A stretch of 64,000 nt of DNA from Chelativorans alearensis (GTDB lineage Bacteria; Pseudomonadota; Alphaproteobacteria; Rhizobiales; Rhizobiaceae): assembly GCF_010993735.1 (NCBI RefSeq), contig NZ_WQNI01000016.1, positions 1 to 64,000 of the forward strand, in the 5' to 3' direction. The translations under genes were made by a program, and so were the position numbers. The notes under the pieces were generated by a model that saw only the letters and a program-made list of their open reading frames with translations, made no database searches and was not told the DNA's origin. Shown piece after piece: positions 27,991-36,934 of the stretch. Numbering within the stretch: position 1 is the stretch's first letter; each line of letters opens with the position of its first letter.

Positions 27991-28922
27991 GGGTCGAGAC
28001 TAGCCGTTTTACGCGCCGGCGCGTAGACCCAGTTCGGCCAAAAATGTTTGCGCCAACCATTCATGCCGTTGATGCCCCTCCCCGCGGGCGCGCGTCATCC
28101 TCGCCACGCCCGCTTTCGCGTCTGGCTATTGGGTAAGTGGGAAGCGGGGCGCGTCTTCGGCACCGCACAAGGCGCTCGGAAGCGCCTCAAATAAGGCGCG
28201 TCCAACGCGCCCCGCCGGCCGCTGTCCCGACGTCGACCGGTCAAGAGGGTTCCTTTCGCCCTTTCGGGCACCCAGGACGGTCACACGCAGTGAAGCGACC
28301 TGAGCCATGGAACCCCCGCGGCTTCTCCGCGCCCTGCACCACCCGCCTTGCGACGGACGTTGCAGGGCTCCGGCCTGCTGCGGGCCCTCATCATGCCTCC
28401 GGGTTCCGATCCCGAAGGGGGAGGCTGCCGCCGCCCTCCCGAACACCCGGTGCGCATCCGGTTCCCGCGAGAGCGATGGGGAGGATTGTAAGGGGGCTGG
28501 AGGGAGGGGGGATAAAAAGGGCGAAAAAAGTTTGAGAAATTTTGCGATTGTGAATGGGATCAATGGGTTGGCGGATTCCGGCCATTGGATTTTATCCCCG
28601 TTTGGAGATTGGCGCCGTTTCCCCCTCACCGACCCCGCTTCGCGGGCCCACCTCTCCCCCACTGTGTGGGGGAGAGGAATCGCCGGCCGCGATGACTGGC
28701 GCCACTCCTCTCCCCTGCTTTGCGGGGGAGAGGTGGGCCCGCGAAGCGGGGTCGGTGAGGGGGTAACCGGCGCCTGCTTGACCGAAGGCGCGGCGCCGGC
28801 GGTGAAAATTTAACGCTTGGTCGCCGTGATAAAGGGCCTGGCTGGGTGGAGAGCGGAAACCTACCGCGGACGCGCGGAATAGCCGCTTGGCGGACTTTTG
28901 CAGTCGTTCGACGAGCCGCCTG
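27991..28922. other. Long intergenic stretch with mosaic repeats
   Basis: No supported gene lies in this stretch of about 930 bp. It holds GC-rich palindromic modules (for example GCGCTCGGAAGCGC near 28170), fragments shared with the 0.5-0.9 kb repeat region, and the 40-bp inverted repeat at 28621-28763. Open frames here cross the palindromes and lack ribosome-binding sites. Confidence 0.65.
28621..28763. repeat. Large inverted repeat with nested hairpins
   Basis: Positions 28621-28660 are the exact reverse complement of 28724-28763 (40-bp arms starting CCCCCTCACCGACCCCGC), with 63 bp between. Smaller hairpins lie at the inner ends: CTCTCCCCC with GGGGGAGAG at about 28652-28676, and a second around CTCTCCCC...GGGGGAGAG at about 28708-28732. 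This resembles palindromic REP-type intergenic elements of rhizobia. Confidence 0.88.
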
Positions 28923-29381
28923 TTAATCGAGCGACAACGTCATACCCCTCTTCACCGTTTTGAGCGCGATGAGGCTCTTGTACTTTCGAATGAACGACTG
29001 CTGCTCTGCCATCAGCCGGTCAATGAAAGCGTTGTATTCCTCGAGGTCCCGTACGGCGACCAGAAGAACGAAATCCATGTCACCGGTGACATACCAGCAG
29101 GACTGCACCTCCGGCGCGCGGTCCACCCATCGATGAAACGTCTCCAGCGTGTGTCGATGCTCGTTCTGGATCTCGAGTTCAACAAGGATGGATTGGGTAC
29201 GGTCCACGGCTTTCGGGCTGACCACCGCCACAATCTTCTCTATCAGGCCGCTGCGCTTCAGCTTGCCGATGCGGCGCTCGACTGCCGAGGGAGATAAGCC
29301 GACCGCATCGGCGATTGCCTTGGCAGGAAGGTCGGCATCTTCTTGCAGGGTTGCCAGTATGGTCCGGTCTATCTCGTCCAA
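28923..29381 (-). CDS. Lrp/AsnC-family regulator
   Basis: A 152-residue regulator. The N-terminal winged helix-turn-helix is IDRTILATLQEDADLPAKAIADAVGLSPSAVERR, and a C-terminal RAM/effector domain (VDRAPEVQSCWYVTGDMDFVLLVAVRDLEEY) typically binds an amino acid and mediates oligomerisation. It is transcribed away from the PLP enzyme gene at 29472 with a 90-bp gap. The neighbour is therefore the probable target, controlled by its own substrate. Confidence 0.93.
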   Translation of the reverse strand: MDEIDRTILATLQEDADLPAKAIADAVGLSPSAVERRIGKLKRSGLIEKIVAVVSPKAVDRTQSILVELEIQNEHRHTLETFHRWVDRAPEVQSCWYVTGDMDFVLLVAVRDLEEYNAFIDRLMAEQQSFIRKYKSLIALKTVKRGMTLSLD

Positions 29382-29471
29382 TGCGCCCTCCTGGGAAAAA
29401 CCTCGGATAATCCGCGAGCAATAGAGCCCTTGCGCGGTTTCTCCGCGTCTCTACACGATTATCATTCCGGC

Positions 29472-30437
29472 ATGACGACACAAGCACCTTTGTCTTGCAC
29501 GAATATCGAAGAGGCCCGCAGCCGGATCGACCCGGTGTTCCTGAACAGCGGGACCTTGTCCTTTGCCGAATCGGGCCTCGATCTGATCGTCAAGGATGAG
29601 ACCAAAAATCCGATCCGCAGCTTCAAAGGCCGCGGGACGGGCTGGTTCCTCGCCAATCTCGACGATGACAAAGCCCCTCTTGTCACGGCCTCGGCCGGGA
29701 ACTTCGGTCAGGGACTTGCCTACAACGCCGCGCGGGAGGGAAGACCGCTGGCGGTCTTCGCCAGTGTGCATGCCAACCCGTTGAAGATCGAGGCCATGCG
29801 CCGGCTTGGGGCAAAGGTCGTCCTCGACGGAAAGGACTTCGATGCGGCAAAGGAGAGCGCCAAGCTCCATGCTGCCAAACACGATCTCATGTTCGTGGAA
29901 GACGGCGCGAGCGCCAGCATCGCCGAGGGCGCAGGCACAATCGCAACGGAGCTTACGGAAAGCAGTCCGGTTATCGATGCCATATTCGTGCCTCTCGGCA
30001 ACGGCGCACTGGCAGCAGGCATCGGGTGCTGGTTCAAGTCGCGATCACCGCGGACGAAGGTGGTCGCAGTCGCGGCCCGCGGAGCCCCCTGCATGGCGCT
30101 GTCATGGAAGGCGCGCAAGGCAACCTCAACACCGGAGGCCCGCACCATCGCCGACGGGATCGCCGTGAGAACGCCTGTGCCGGCAGCGGTTTGCTGGCTT
30201 CAGGACGCGATTGACGATGTCGTGCTGGTCGATGATGACCAGATCCTCGCGGCGATGCGCTTTGCCCATGAAAACTGGGGACAGATCGTCGAGCCGGCGG
30301 GAGCGGCGGGCCTCGCCGGAATTCTCGCCGGGCGAACGGAACTCCGGACGTGCCGCGTTGCGACCGTGCTCTGCGGGGCCAATTTGACATCCGAGCAGAT
30401 CAGCAACTGGCTGCCTGCCGCGACGAGCGAGATATGA
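29472..30437 (+). CDS. PLP-dependent threonine/serine dehydratase-like enzyme
   Basis: A 321-residue fold-type II PLP enzyme. The PLP lysine lies in the motif NPIRSFKGRG (about residue 50), followed by TASAGNFGQGLAYNAA (substrate loop) and the phosphate-binding PLGNGALAAGIG. This pattern fits threonine/serine dehydratases and related ammonia-lyases; the exact amino acid is unknown. ATG 29472 is chosen because the longer frame runs through the divergent promoter. Pairing with an Lrp-type regulator suggests inducible amino-acid breakdown. Confidence 0.85.
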   Translation: MTTQAPLSCTNIEEARSRIDPVFLNSGTLSFAESGLDLIVKDETKNPIRSFKGRGTGWFLANLDDDKAPLVTASAGNFGQGLAYNAAREGRPLAVFASVHANPLKIEAMRRLGAKVVLDGKDFDAAKESAKLHAAKHDLMFVEDGASASIAEGAGTIATELTESSPVIDAIFVPLGNGALAAGIGCWFKSRSPRTKVVAVAARGAPCMALSWKARKATSTPEARTIADGIAVRTPVPAAVCWLQDAIDDVVLVDDDQILAAMRFAHENWGQIVEPAGAAGLAGILAGRTELRTCRVATVLCGANLTSEQISNWLPAATSEI

Positions 30438-30567
30438 AATGCCGCTTGGCCACCGACTGGGTGGTCCGGCCTCAGACACCCCCGGCCTGCCGTGCACGGT
30501 GAGACAGGGCTCGGCATCGCCGGCCGTTTGTGCTGCCGAAACGCGGCGGCATGAAGCCAGGAAATCG

Positions 30568-30810
30568 ATGGAGCACACGATGGATATTTCCTTGTTGGTT
30601 GCAGCGCATCTGTCGGCGGGCAACCAACCGACATTTGACCCTGAAGAATTCGATCTGGCTATGCGCAAAGCCGACGAGCGGCGTGAACGGTGGTTGGAGC
30701 GACTGGCCTGGATCAAGCTAGCGATGGCAATGCTGCGCCGCGATCCGGAGCCTTCAACCAAACCGGACATGACCATGCGGATGAACCAGAACATCCGGCC
30801 TGCGGTATGA
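30568..30810 (+). CDS. Small hypothetical protein
   Basis: A possible 80-residue protein starting at ATG 30568 behind AGGAA, 130 bp after the dehydratase gene. ATG 30580 (MDISLL) is an alternative. The centre is helical and charged (DPEEFDLAMRKADERRERWLERLAWIKLAMAML), with a Met-rich tail. Codon use looks like coding sequence, but no family is recognised. Confidence 0.45.
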   Translation: MEHTMDISLLVAAHLSAGNQPTFDPEEFDLAMRKADERRERWLERLAWIKLAMAMLRRDPEPSTKPDMTMRMNQNIRPAV

Positions 30811-31009
30811 GTGTTGAGCGCCAGGCTTGGCCAGCGGCCGCCTCGATGGCGCTTCAACAAGCGCGCATCGGAACACCTCGCTCGCTGTGAGGACGAGACA
30901 AACGAGGGCGCGCGGGCTACAACCTACACGGCGGCATCTTGACCGCCGTGCGCGGGTGGCGGAAACTGCGGCCGGCGCTCACAGAGTCACCATCGGGAGA
31001 GATTCGCTC

Positions 31010-31447
31010 ATGGCACGCCTACCGGCCCTTTTCGCAGGCCTTGCCGCTTTCATGGCGGCGGCCATGCCGCTGCTTCCGGCGCAAGCTGCCGACGCTATCG
31101 GCATCTACGCCGCGGACGACCCCATCTGCGCGCATCAGAGCGTGCGCGGAGCCATCGTGAACCGCTTCCGCTATCAGGTGATGCATGTGCCGAATCTACC
31201 CGATGTCGGCATCGTCGATTTCTATGGCGCGCGGGGGACACGCTATGAGCCGGCAACGGCGAGCAGCCCCATCGAGCGGCGCTACTGCGCGGCGACCGTG
31301 CGGCTGACCGACGGGCAGGACAGGCCGATCTGGTATCTGATCGAATACGGCCAGGGCTTTGCCGGCCTCGGCGACAATGTGGAATTCTGCGTCTCCGGCT
31401 TCGACCGCTGGAACGTGTACAACGCCGAATGCAGCGTGCTGCGCTAG
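31010..31447 (+). CDS. Secreted hypothetical protein with four cysteines
   Basis: A 145-residue protein with a Sec signal (MARLPALFAGLAAFMAAAM, cleavage after AQA) and a compact mature domain of about 118 residues. Four Cys (in DPICAHQ, RRYCAAT, VEFCVSG and AECSV) could form two disulfides in the periplasm. ATG 31010 follows GGGAGA. Function is unknown. It lies 88 bp before the RNase T2 gene, and both products look exported. Confidence 0.75.
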   Translation: MARLPALFAGLAAFMAAAMPLLPAQAADAIGIYAADDPICAHQSVRGAIVNRFRYQVMHVPNLPDVGIVDFYGARGTRYEPATASSPIERRYCAATVRLTDGQDRPIWYLIEYGQGFAGLGDNVEFCVSGFDRWNVYNAECSVLR

Positions 31448-31535
31448 CGCCGCGGTTGCCTTTCCCGTTGCGCCCCTTCGCGCCCCCCTCTGGCCTGAGC
31501 TTGCCGAAGGGGCGCCGACATTTCTCGCAACTGAA

Positions 31536-32207
31536 ATGCTAGGCAGACGCTTTCTCCGCCGGGCAATCACGGCCGCCCTTCTCGCCATCGCGCCCTTCCC
31601 CACCTTTTCCGGCGAGCGGGGTGCCGAGCCCGGCGTTTTCGACTTCTACGTCCTGTCGCTTTCCTGGTCGCCCAGCTACTGCGCGGCGGAGGGTGCGGAG
31701 GCGAACGAGCGGCAATGCGGCAGTGGGCGGCCCTATGCCTTCGTCGTGCACGGGCTGTGGCCGCAGTACGAGCGCGGCTATCCCGAGTTCTGCCGCGGCC
31801 GCCAGCCCGGCCGGGTGCCGGACCGGCTGGTGCGGGACCATCTCGACATCGTGCCGTCAGTGGGGCTGATCGGCCATCAATGGCGCAAGCACGGCTCCTG
31901 CTCCGGCCTTGGACATGCCGACTATTTCGCGCTCACGCGCGCGGCGCGCGAACGGGTTTCCGTGCCGGCGGAATTTTCGCGACTCGCGGCGCCGCGCATG
32001 GTGGCGCCGGATGCGGTGGAGGAGCTGTTCATCGCCGCCAATCCGGGGATGGAGCCGGAGGGCATCGCGGCCACCTGCGACAGGCGGTATCTGCGCGAGG
32101 TGCGCATCTGCATGACGCGGGACCTGCGGTTCCGCGCCTGCCGGGAGGTGGACCGCAAGGCGTGCCGGCTGGACAGGGCGCTTATGCCGCCGGCGCGGGG
32201 TGGATAA
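31536..32207 (+). CDS. RNase T2-family ribonuclease
   Basis: A 223-residue exported protein. Residues 1-27 look like a signal peptide with basic start MLGRRFLRR. Both T2 motifs are present: CAS1 as VVHGLWPQY with His72, and CAS2 as GHQWRKHGSC with His114, Lys118 and His119. RNase T2 enzymes cleave RNA without metal via 2',3'-cyclic phosphates. In this CAS2 the residue before Trp is Gln115, where family members usually have an acid-base Glu. Many Cys residues suggest disulfides. It is followed at once by a terminator. Confidence 0.88.
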   Translation: MLGRRFLRRAITAALLAIAPFPTFSGERGAEPGVFDFYVLSLSWSPSYCAAEGAEANERQCGSGRPYAFVVHGLWPQYERGYPEFCRGRQPGRVPDRLVRDHLDIVPSVGLIGHQWRKHGSCSGLGHADYFALTRAARERVSVPAEFSRLAAPRMVAPDAVEELFIAANPGMEPEGIAATCDRRYLREVRICMTRDLRFRACREVDRKACRLDRALMPPARGG

Positions 32208-32209
32208 AA

Positions 32210-32234
32210 AAAGCCGGGCACGAGGCCCGGCTTT
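32210..32234. terminator. Bidirectional terminator
   Basis: A 10-bp stem (AAAGCCGGGC and GCCCGGCTTT) with loop ACGAG, flanked by A-rich sequence on the left and T-rich on the right. It lies between the RNase T2 stop and the convergent porin gene and could serve both. Confidence 0.85.
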
Positions 32235-32292
32235 CGTGTCGGCGGTCAAGCCAACGCGTTCTCTTGTCGCAATTCCGGGGCCCGGAATTGCT

Positions 32293-32961
32293 CTAGAACT
32301 GCATACCGATACCGACAAGGACCTTGTGGCTGTTGGCGTCGACATCGTAGCTGGCGCCGCCGACGTCAAAGGTCTCGCTGCCCAGATCCGTGTAGCGGTA
32401 CTCGAGCCGCCCGAAGGCCTGCTCGGTCAGCTTCACGTCGGCACCGGCACCGGCCGTCCAGCCCCACAGGGTCTGCTTGTCGGAGGAGGCGCCGTCGGAC
32501 AGTTCGTGACGGCCACCGGCACCGCCGGCAGTGGCGTAGAGCAGGATGTTATCCGTGGCCGCGACGCCGAGGCGGGCACGCAGCGTGCCGTCGACACCGC
32601 CTTCCGTATCGAGACCGGCATCGCTACCGTCCATGCCGTTGTAGCCGATGTCACCCTCGACACCGTATACGAAGGTGCCGGACTGCCAGTTCCAGCCGGC
32701 AAAGACGTTACCGACGAAGCCGTCGGTGTCGATGTCGGTGGTCACGCCGCCAAGCTCGGCTTCCGTGCTGCCGCCGAAGCCGTAGCCTGCGGCGACACCC
32801 GCATAGGGGCCGGCCCAGGTGGCCACTGGCGCCACTTCCATGGGCGCGGCGGGCGGTGCCGGAGGCTGCTCCAGAACCGCGTCAGCGGCAAAGGCCGGGA
32901 TGGCCGCCGCAGCAAACAGGCCGGCCGCAGCCGTGCCTAGCATCAAACTCTTGACTCTCAT
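32293..32961 (-). CDS. Omp25-like outer-membrane beta-barrel protein
   Basis: A 222-residue porin-like protein. The signal peptide (MRVKSLMLGTAAAGLFAAAA, cleavage near AFAAD) is followed by a Pro/Ala-rich linker (PPAPPAAPMEVAP) and an 8-strand barrel pattern: WAGPYAGVAAGYGFGG, FAGWNWQSGTFVYGVEGD, WTAGAGADVKL and FGRLEYRYTDLGS. It ends in Phe (GIGMQF), the usual BAM signal. The start is set by AAGGAG before ATG 32961. It is a paralogue of the next gene. Confidence 0.92.
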   Translation of the reverse strand: MRVKSLMLGTAAAGLFAAAAIPAFAADAVLEQPPAPPAAPMEVAPVATWAGPYAGVAAGYGFGGSTEAELGGVTTDIDTDGFVGNVFAGWNWQSGTFVYGVEGDIGYNGMDGSDAGLDTEGGVDGTLRARLGVAATDNILLYATAGGAGGRHELSDGASSDKQTLWGWTAGAGADVKLTEQAFGRLEYRYTDLGSETFDVGGASYDVDANSHKVLVGIGMQF

Positions 32962-33190
32962 CGTGTGAACTCCTTGCCACATCTGCAGTTCGGGGAGGCG
33001 GTGTCTGCCGGGAAGTCGGCAAAAACGCCCCGATGTGCCCCAACCGCCTGCCTACACATCCATTTCGTGCGGCCTGCGGTTCCGCCTATGGCGAGGGAAA
33101 AAGACGCCAAAGATGGCCGCATGATGGCTTTCGGCGAGGACAGGCTCTTGCGGGTCTTTCGCTGTTGCTGAAAGGACACACAAACGGAAC

Positions 33191-33213
33191 GAGCCCGGCC
33201 TCAGGCCGGGCTC
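33191..33213 (-). terminator. Hairpin terminator of the second porin gene
   Basis: A 10-bp stem (GAGCCCGGCC and GGCCGGGCTC) with a 3-base loop lies 22 bp after the porin stop on the minus strand. It is followed by a moderately T-rich stretch (GTTCCGTTTG). Confidence 0.75.
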
Positions 33214-33235
33214 GATCGTCCGATCCGCGCTGGAA

Positions 33236-33898
33236 CTAGAAGGAGATGCCGAAGCCGACCAGCATCTTATGCTGCCTGGTGGTGTTGGTGACGGGGATTC
33301 CGCCGATATCGAACTTCTCCTTCCCGAAGTCGGTATAGCGGTATTCCAGCTTCGCGAAAGTGCGCTTGGTGAGCTTCACATCGGCACCGGCGCCGGCGGT
33401 CCAACCCAGCATGACCTTGGTATCGGAGTTGCCCGCACCATCGTCGTAGCTTCTCGGCTGGACAGCTCCTCCCGCCGTGCCGTAGAGCAGGACGTTGTCG
33501 GTGACGGCATAGCCGATGCGCGGGCGCACGGAGGCGGTGTCGAGGGCCCACTTCTTCTTCCCGTTCCGCACGTTCTCGCTTTGCCTGCCAATGCCGACGT
33601 CGCCCTCAACGCCGTAGACGAAGTTGCCGGACTGCCAGTTCCAGCCGGCGAAGACGCCGCCGATGAGGCCCTTTTCGTCGTGCTTTCCGGACGCGTTGCC
33701 GCTGGTCACTTTCGAATCGCCGGAGAAGGCGTAGCCCACGGTGGCACCGGCATACCCGCCGTTCCAGCCCGACGGCGCGGACACGGCGGGCGGCGCCGGA
33801 ATGTCGGCCGGGGGCAGGATAACCGCATCCGCAGCATTGGCCGCATTAGCAAAGGCGAGGAGTGCTGCGCATGGAAGCAGCGTACGTACGATCTTCAT
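33236..33898 (-). CDS. Omp25-like outer-membrane beta-barrel protein (paralogue)
   Basis: A 220-residue protein with the same plan as its neighbour: signal peptide (MKIVRTLLPCAALLAFANAA), Pro/Ala linker, barrel strands (NGGYAGATVGYAFSG, FAGWNWQSGNFVYGVEGDVG, WTAGAGADVKLTKRTFAKLEYRY) and terminal Phe (GFGISF). The two genes are tandem on the minus strand but separately terminated, about 270 bp apart. Such proteins link or coat the outer membrane in rhizobia and brucellae. Confidence 0.92.
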   Translation of the reverse strand: MKIVRTLLPCAALLAFANAANAADAVILPPADIPAPPAVSAPSGWNGGYAGATVGYAFSGDSKVTSGNASGKHDEKGLIGGVFAGWNWQSGNFVYGVEGDVGIGRQSENVRNGKKKWALDTASVRPRIGYAVTDNVLLYGTAGGAVQPRSYDDGAGNSDTKVMLGWTAGAGADVKLTKRTFAKLEYRYTDFGKEKFDIGGIPVTNTTRQHKMLVGFGISF

Positions 33899-34138
33899 AA
33901 AATCACCCATCGATCAAAGTATTAGTGAAAACTGTCAAACTTCACCAAAAACAGCTCACACGGCGAAGCATAGTGCGATAACGGCTGTGAATGCGGCGGA
34001 AGTTCGGCCTTTTGTTATTTGTAAAAACTGTATCATCCCTCGCCATCCACCCTTCCGCTGCCGCGGCAAGGCTGTCTGGAAGGTGCTATAAATACGCGGC
34101 GCTACACCATATATAAGCCGCGGAGAACGGGTGAACGG

Positions 34139-34903
34139 ATGCGGCAGACGGATAAGTGCGCCCTCGTGACAGGCGGGGCGAAAAGGATCGGCAGGGCCAT
34201 CGCGCTCGATCTGGCGGCACACGGCTTCAGGGTCGCGATCCATTGCGCCATGTCCCGCGAGGAAGCCGACCAGTTGGCGGCGGCGATCATAGCCGAGGGC
34301 GGCCAGGCGTGCGTGCTGCAGGCAGACCTTGCCGACACGAAGCAGGCCGAGATGCTGGTGGACGAGGCGACGGTGGCGCTGGGATCGGTCGGGCTCGTGG
34401 TCAACAATGCCTCCGTCTTCGAGGAGGATTCGGTGACCGACTTCACCGAAGAGGTCTGGGACCGGCACTTCGCCATCCACGTGAAGGCGCCAGCGGTCAT
34501 CGCCAAGAGCTTCGCGCAGGCACTGCCGCAGGGGGAGGAAGGCTTGATCGTCAACATGATCGACCAGCGCGTCTGGAAGCCGACGCCGCGCTTCTTCAGC
34601 TACACGCTGTCGAAATCGGCGCTGTGGACGGCCACGCGCACCATGGCGCAGGCGCTGGCCCCGCGCATCCGCGTCAACGCCATCGGCCCGGGCCCGGCAC
34701 TGCCCAACGAGCGCCAGGACGAAGAGGATTTCCGGCGCCAGACCAAGGCGCTCATCCTAGAGCGGGGGCCGGAATTGCCGGAATTCGGCGCCACGATCCG
34801 CTATCTGTGGGAAACGCCGTCGGTGACGGGACAGATGATCGCGCTCGACGGCGGACAGCATCTGGCCTGGCAAACGCCGGATGTCGCCGGAGTGACCGAA
34901 TGA
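34139..34903 (+). CDS. Short-chain dehydrogenase, FolM/pteridine-reductase-like
   Basis: A 254-residue NAD(P)H enzyme. The cofactor motif is [12 protein letters not shown], in which GGAKRIG resembles pteridine reductases, then NNASVFEED and the YTLSK catalytic Tyr-Lys pair. The usual catalytic Ser position reads NMIDQ, with Asp instead, as in pteridine-reductase/FolM relatives. A role in reducing dihydrofolate or a pterin is inferred. It overlaps uvrC by 4 bp (ATGA). Confidence 0.82.
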   Translation: MRQTDKCALVTGGAKRIGRAIALDLAAHGFRVAIHCAMSREEADQLAAAIIAEGGQACVLQADLADTKQAEMLVDEATVALGSVGLVVNNASVFEEDSVTDFTEEVWDRHFAIHVKAPAVIAKSFAQALPQGEEGLIVNMIDQRVWKPTPRFFSYTLSKSALWTATRTMAQALAPRIRVNAIGPGPALPNERQDEEDFRRQTKALILERGPELPEFGATIRYLWETPSVTGQMIALDGGQHLAWQTPDVAGVTE

Positions 34904-36861
34904 GCACATCCGATCTTTCCCCGGAGATGAGCCCCCTGCCCGGCAAGACCGTCGAATGGGACAGCGCGGGTGCCGACAGTGCCGCCGTCGGTGCTGAGGT
35001 GATCCAGGCGGTCGTCAAGCGCCTGCCCAACGCGCCGGGCGTCTACCGCATGATGAACGCGGCGGGCGACGTGCTCTACGTCGGCAAGGCGCGCAGCCTG
35101 AAGAAACGGGTGACGAACTACGCTCAAGGGCGCGGCCACACGAACCGCATCACGCGCATGATTCGCGAGACGGCGTCGATGGAGTTCGTCGTCACGCGCA
35201 CCGAGACGGAGGCGCTTCTTCTTGAGGCCAACCTCATCAAGCGCCTGCGCCCGCGCTTCAACGTTCTCCTGCGCGACGACAAGTCGTTTCCCTATATCCT
35301 CTTGACCGGCGACCACCCTGCCCCGGGCATCTTCAAGCATCGCGGCGCGCGCTCCAAGAAGGGCGATTATTTCGGCCCCTTCGCCTCGGCCGGCGCGGTG
35401 GGGCGGACCATCAACTCGCTGCAGCGGGCTTTCCTCATCCGCACCTGCACGGATTCGGTCTTCGAAAGCCGCACGCGGCCTTGCCTCCTCTACCAGATCA
35501 AACGCTGCTCCGGCCCGTGCACGGGCGAGATCAGCGAAGAGGACTATGCGGCGCTGGTGGCGGAGACGAAGGCGTTTCTTTCCGGCCGCTCCAGCAAGGT
35601 GAAGGCGGATATCGCCACGGCCATGCAGGAGGCCTCCGAGGCGCTGGACTTCGAGCGGGCGGCGGTCTACCGCGACCGGCTTTCCGCGCTCAGCCACGTG
35701 CAAAGCCACCAGGGCATCAACCCGCAAGGCATCGAGGAGGCCGACGTTTTCGCCATCCACCAGGAAGGCGGGCAGAACTGCATCCAGGTCTTCTTCTTCC
35801 GGACAGGGCAGAACTGGGGCAACCGCGCCTATTTTCCAAAGGCCGACCCCGCGCTCGGGCCCGGCGAGGTGCTCGGCTCCTTCCTCGCCCAGTTCTACGA
35901 CGACAAGCCCTGCCCGCGCGCCATCCTCCTGTCGCACACGGTCGAAGACCAGGCGCTCCTGGCCGAGGCGCTGTCGACGCGGGCGGGACGCAAGGTCTCC
36001 GTCTCGGTGCCGCAGCGCGGCGAGAAGAAGGACCTTGCCGGGCATGCCCTGCGCAACGCGCGCGAGGCGCTGGGGCGCAGGCTCGCCGAAACCTCGTCGC
36101 AGACGCGGCTTCTGGAGGGATTTGCCGAGACCTTCGGGCTGGAGGCCGCGCCGCGGCGCATCGAGGTCTACGACAACTCGCACATCATGGGCGCCAACGC
36201 CGTCGGCGCGATGGTCGTGGCGGGCGCCGAAGGCTTCGTGAAGAACCAGTACCGCAAGTTCAACATCCGCTCGACCGAGATCACGCCCGGCGACGACTTC
36301 GGCATGATGCGGGAGGTGATGCAGCGGCGCTTCTCCCGGCTTATCAGCGAACAGGGCCTGCCGGGAAACGGCGCCGACGGCGGGGCGGAGGCGGACACCT
36401 TCCCCGCCTGGCCGGACGTCATCCTGATCGACGGCGGCAAGGGACAGATGTCGTCCGTGCGGCAGATCCTCGACGATCTCGGCATCGCCGACCTCGTCAC
36501 GGCGATCGGCATTGCCAAGGGGCCGGACCGGGACGCCGGGCGCGAGCGATTCTTCATGGAAGGAAAGCAGCCCTTCTCGCTGCCGGTGCGCGATCCCGTT
36601 CTCTATTTCGTGCAGCGGCTGCGCGACGAGGCGCACCGCTTCGCCATCGGCTCGCACCGGGCGCGGCGCAAGAAGGAGATGGTGAGGAACCCGCTCGACG
36701 AGATCGCCGGCATCGGACCGGGGCGCAAACGGACGCTTCTGCACCATTTCGGCACGGCGAAGGCAGTCAGTCGGGCGGGCGTCGAGGACCTGATGGAGGT
36801 CGACGGCATCTCCGAATCCATCGCCCGGCTGATCTACAACCACTTCCACGAGGGCAGATAG
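34900..36861 (+). CDS. uvrC: Excinuclease ABC subunit C
   Basis: A 653-residue endonuclease that makes both incisions in nucleotide-excision repair. The GIY-YIG nuclease domain is at about residues 40-125 ([10 protein letters not shown]...[13 protein letters not shown]). A UVR motif follows ([21 protein letters not shown]), then the RNase-H-like domain ([21 protein letters not shown]) and C-terminal helix-hairpin-helix ([22 protein letters not shown]). The start at 34900 overlaps the upstream SDR stop. The N-terminus carries about 35 extra residues before the nuclease domain. Confidence 0.97.
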   Translation: MSTSDLSPEMSPLPGKTVEWDSAGADSAAVGAEVIQAVVKRLPNAPGVYRMMNAAGDVLYVGKARSLKKRVTNYAQGRGHTNRITRMIRETASMEFVVTRTETEALLLEANLIKRLRPRFNVLLRDDKSFPYILLTGDHPAPGIFKHRGARSKKGDYFGPFASAGAVGRTINSLQRAFLIRTCTDSVFESRTRPCLLYQIKRCSGPCTGEISEEDYAALVAETKAFLSGRSSKVKADIATAMQEASEALDFERAAVYRDRLSALSHVQSHQGINPQGIEEADVFAIHQEGGQNCIQVFFFRTGQNWGNRAYFPKADPALGPGEVLGSFLAQFYDDKPCPRAILLSHTVEDQALLAEALSTRAGRKVSVSVPQRGEKKDLAGHALRNAREALGRRLAETSSQTRLLEGFAETFGLEAAPRRIEVYDNSHIMGANAVGAMVVAGAEGFVKNQYRKFNIRSTEITPGDDFGMMREVMQRRFSRLISEQGLPGNGADGGAEADTFPAWPDVILIDGGKGQMSSVRQILDDLGIADLVTAIGIAKGPDRDAGRERFFMEGKQPFSLPVRDPVLYFVQRLRDEAHRFAIGSHRARRKKEMVRNPLDEIAGIGPGRKRTLLHHFGTAKAVSRAGVEDLMEVDGISESIARLIYNHFHEGR

Positions 36862-36934
36862 TGCTTTACCGGCCGAAGGAGCCCATATGTCAGCTTGACC
36901 CGCACGCCGCGGCGTCCGATGTGAAAGGCCATCC

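Noticed and set aside
28126-28813. Several 100-180-codon frames in the 28 kb gap
   Set aside because: They cross perfect palindromes, have no ribosome-binding site and show repeat-derived sequence.
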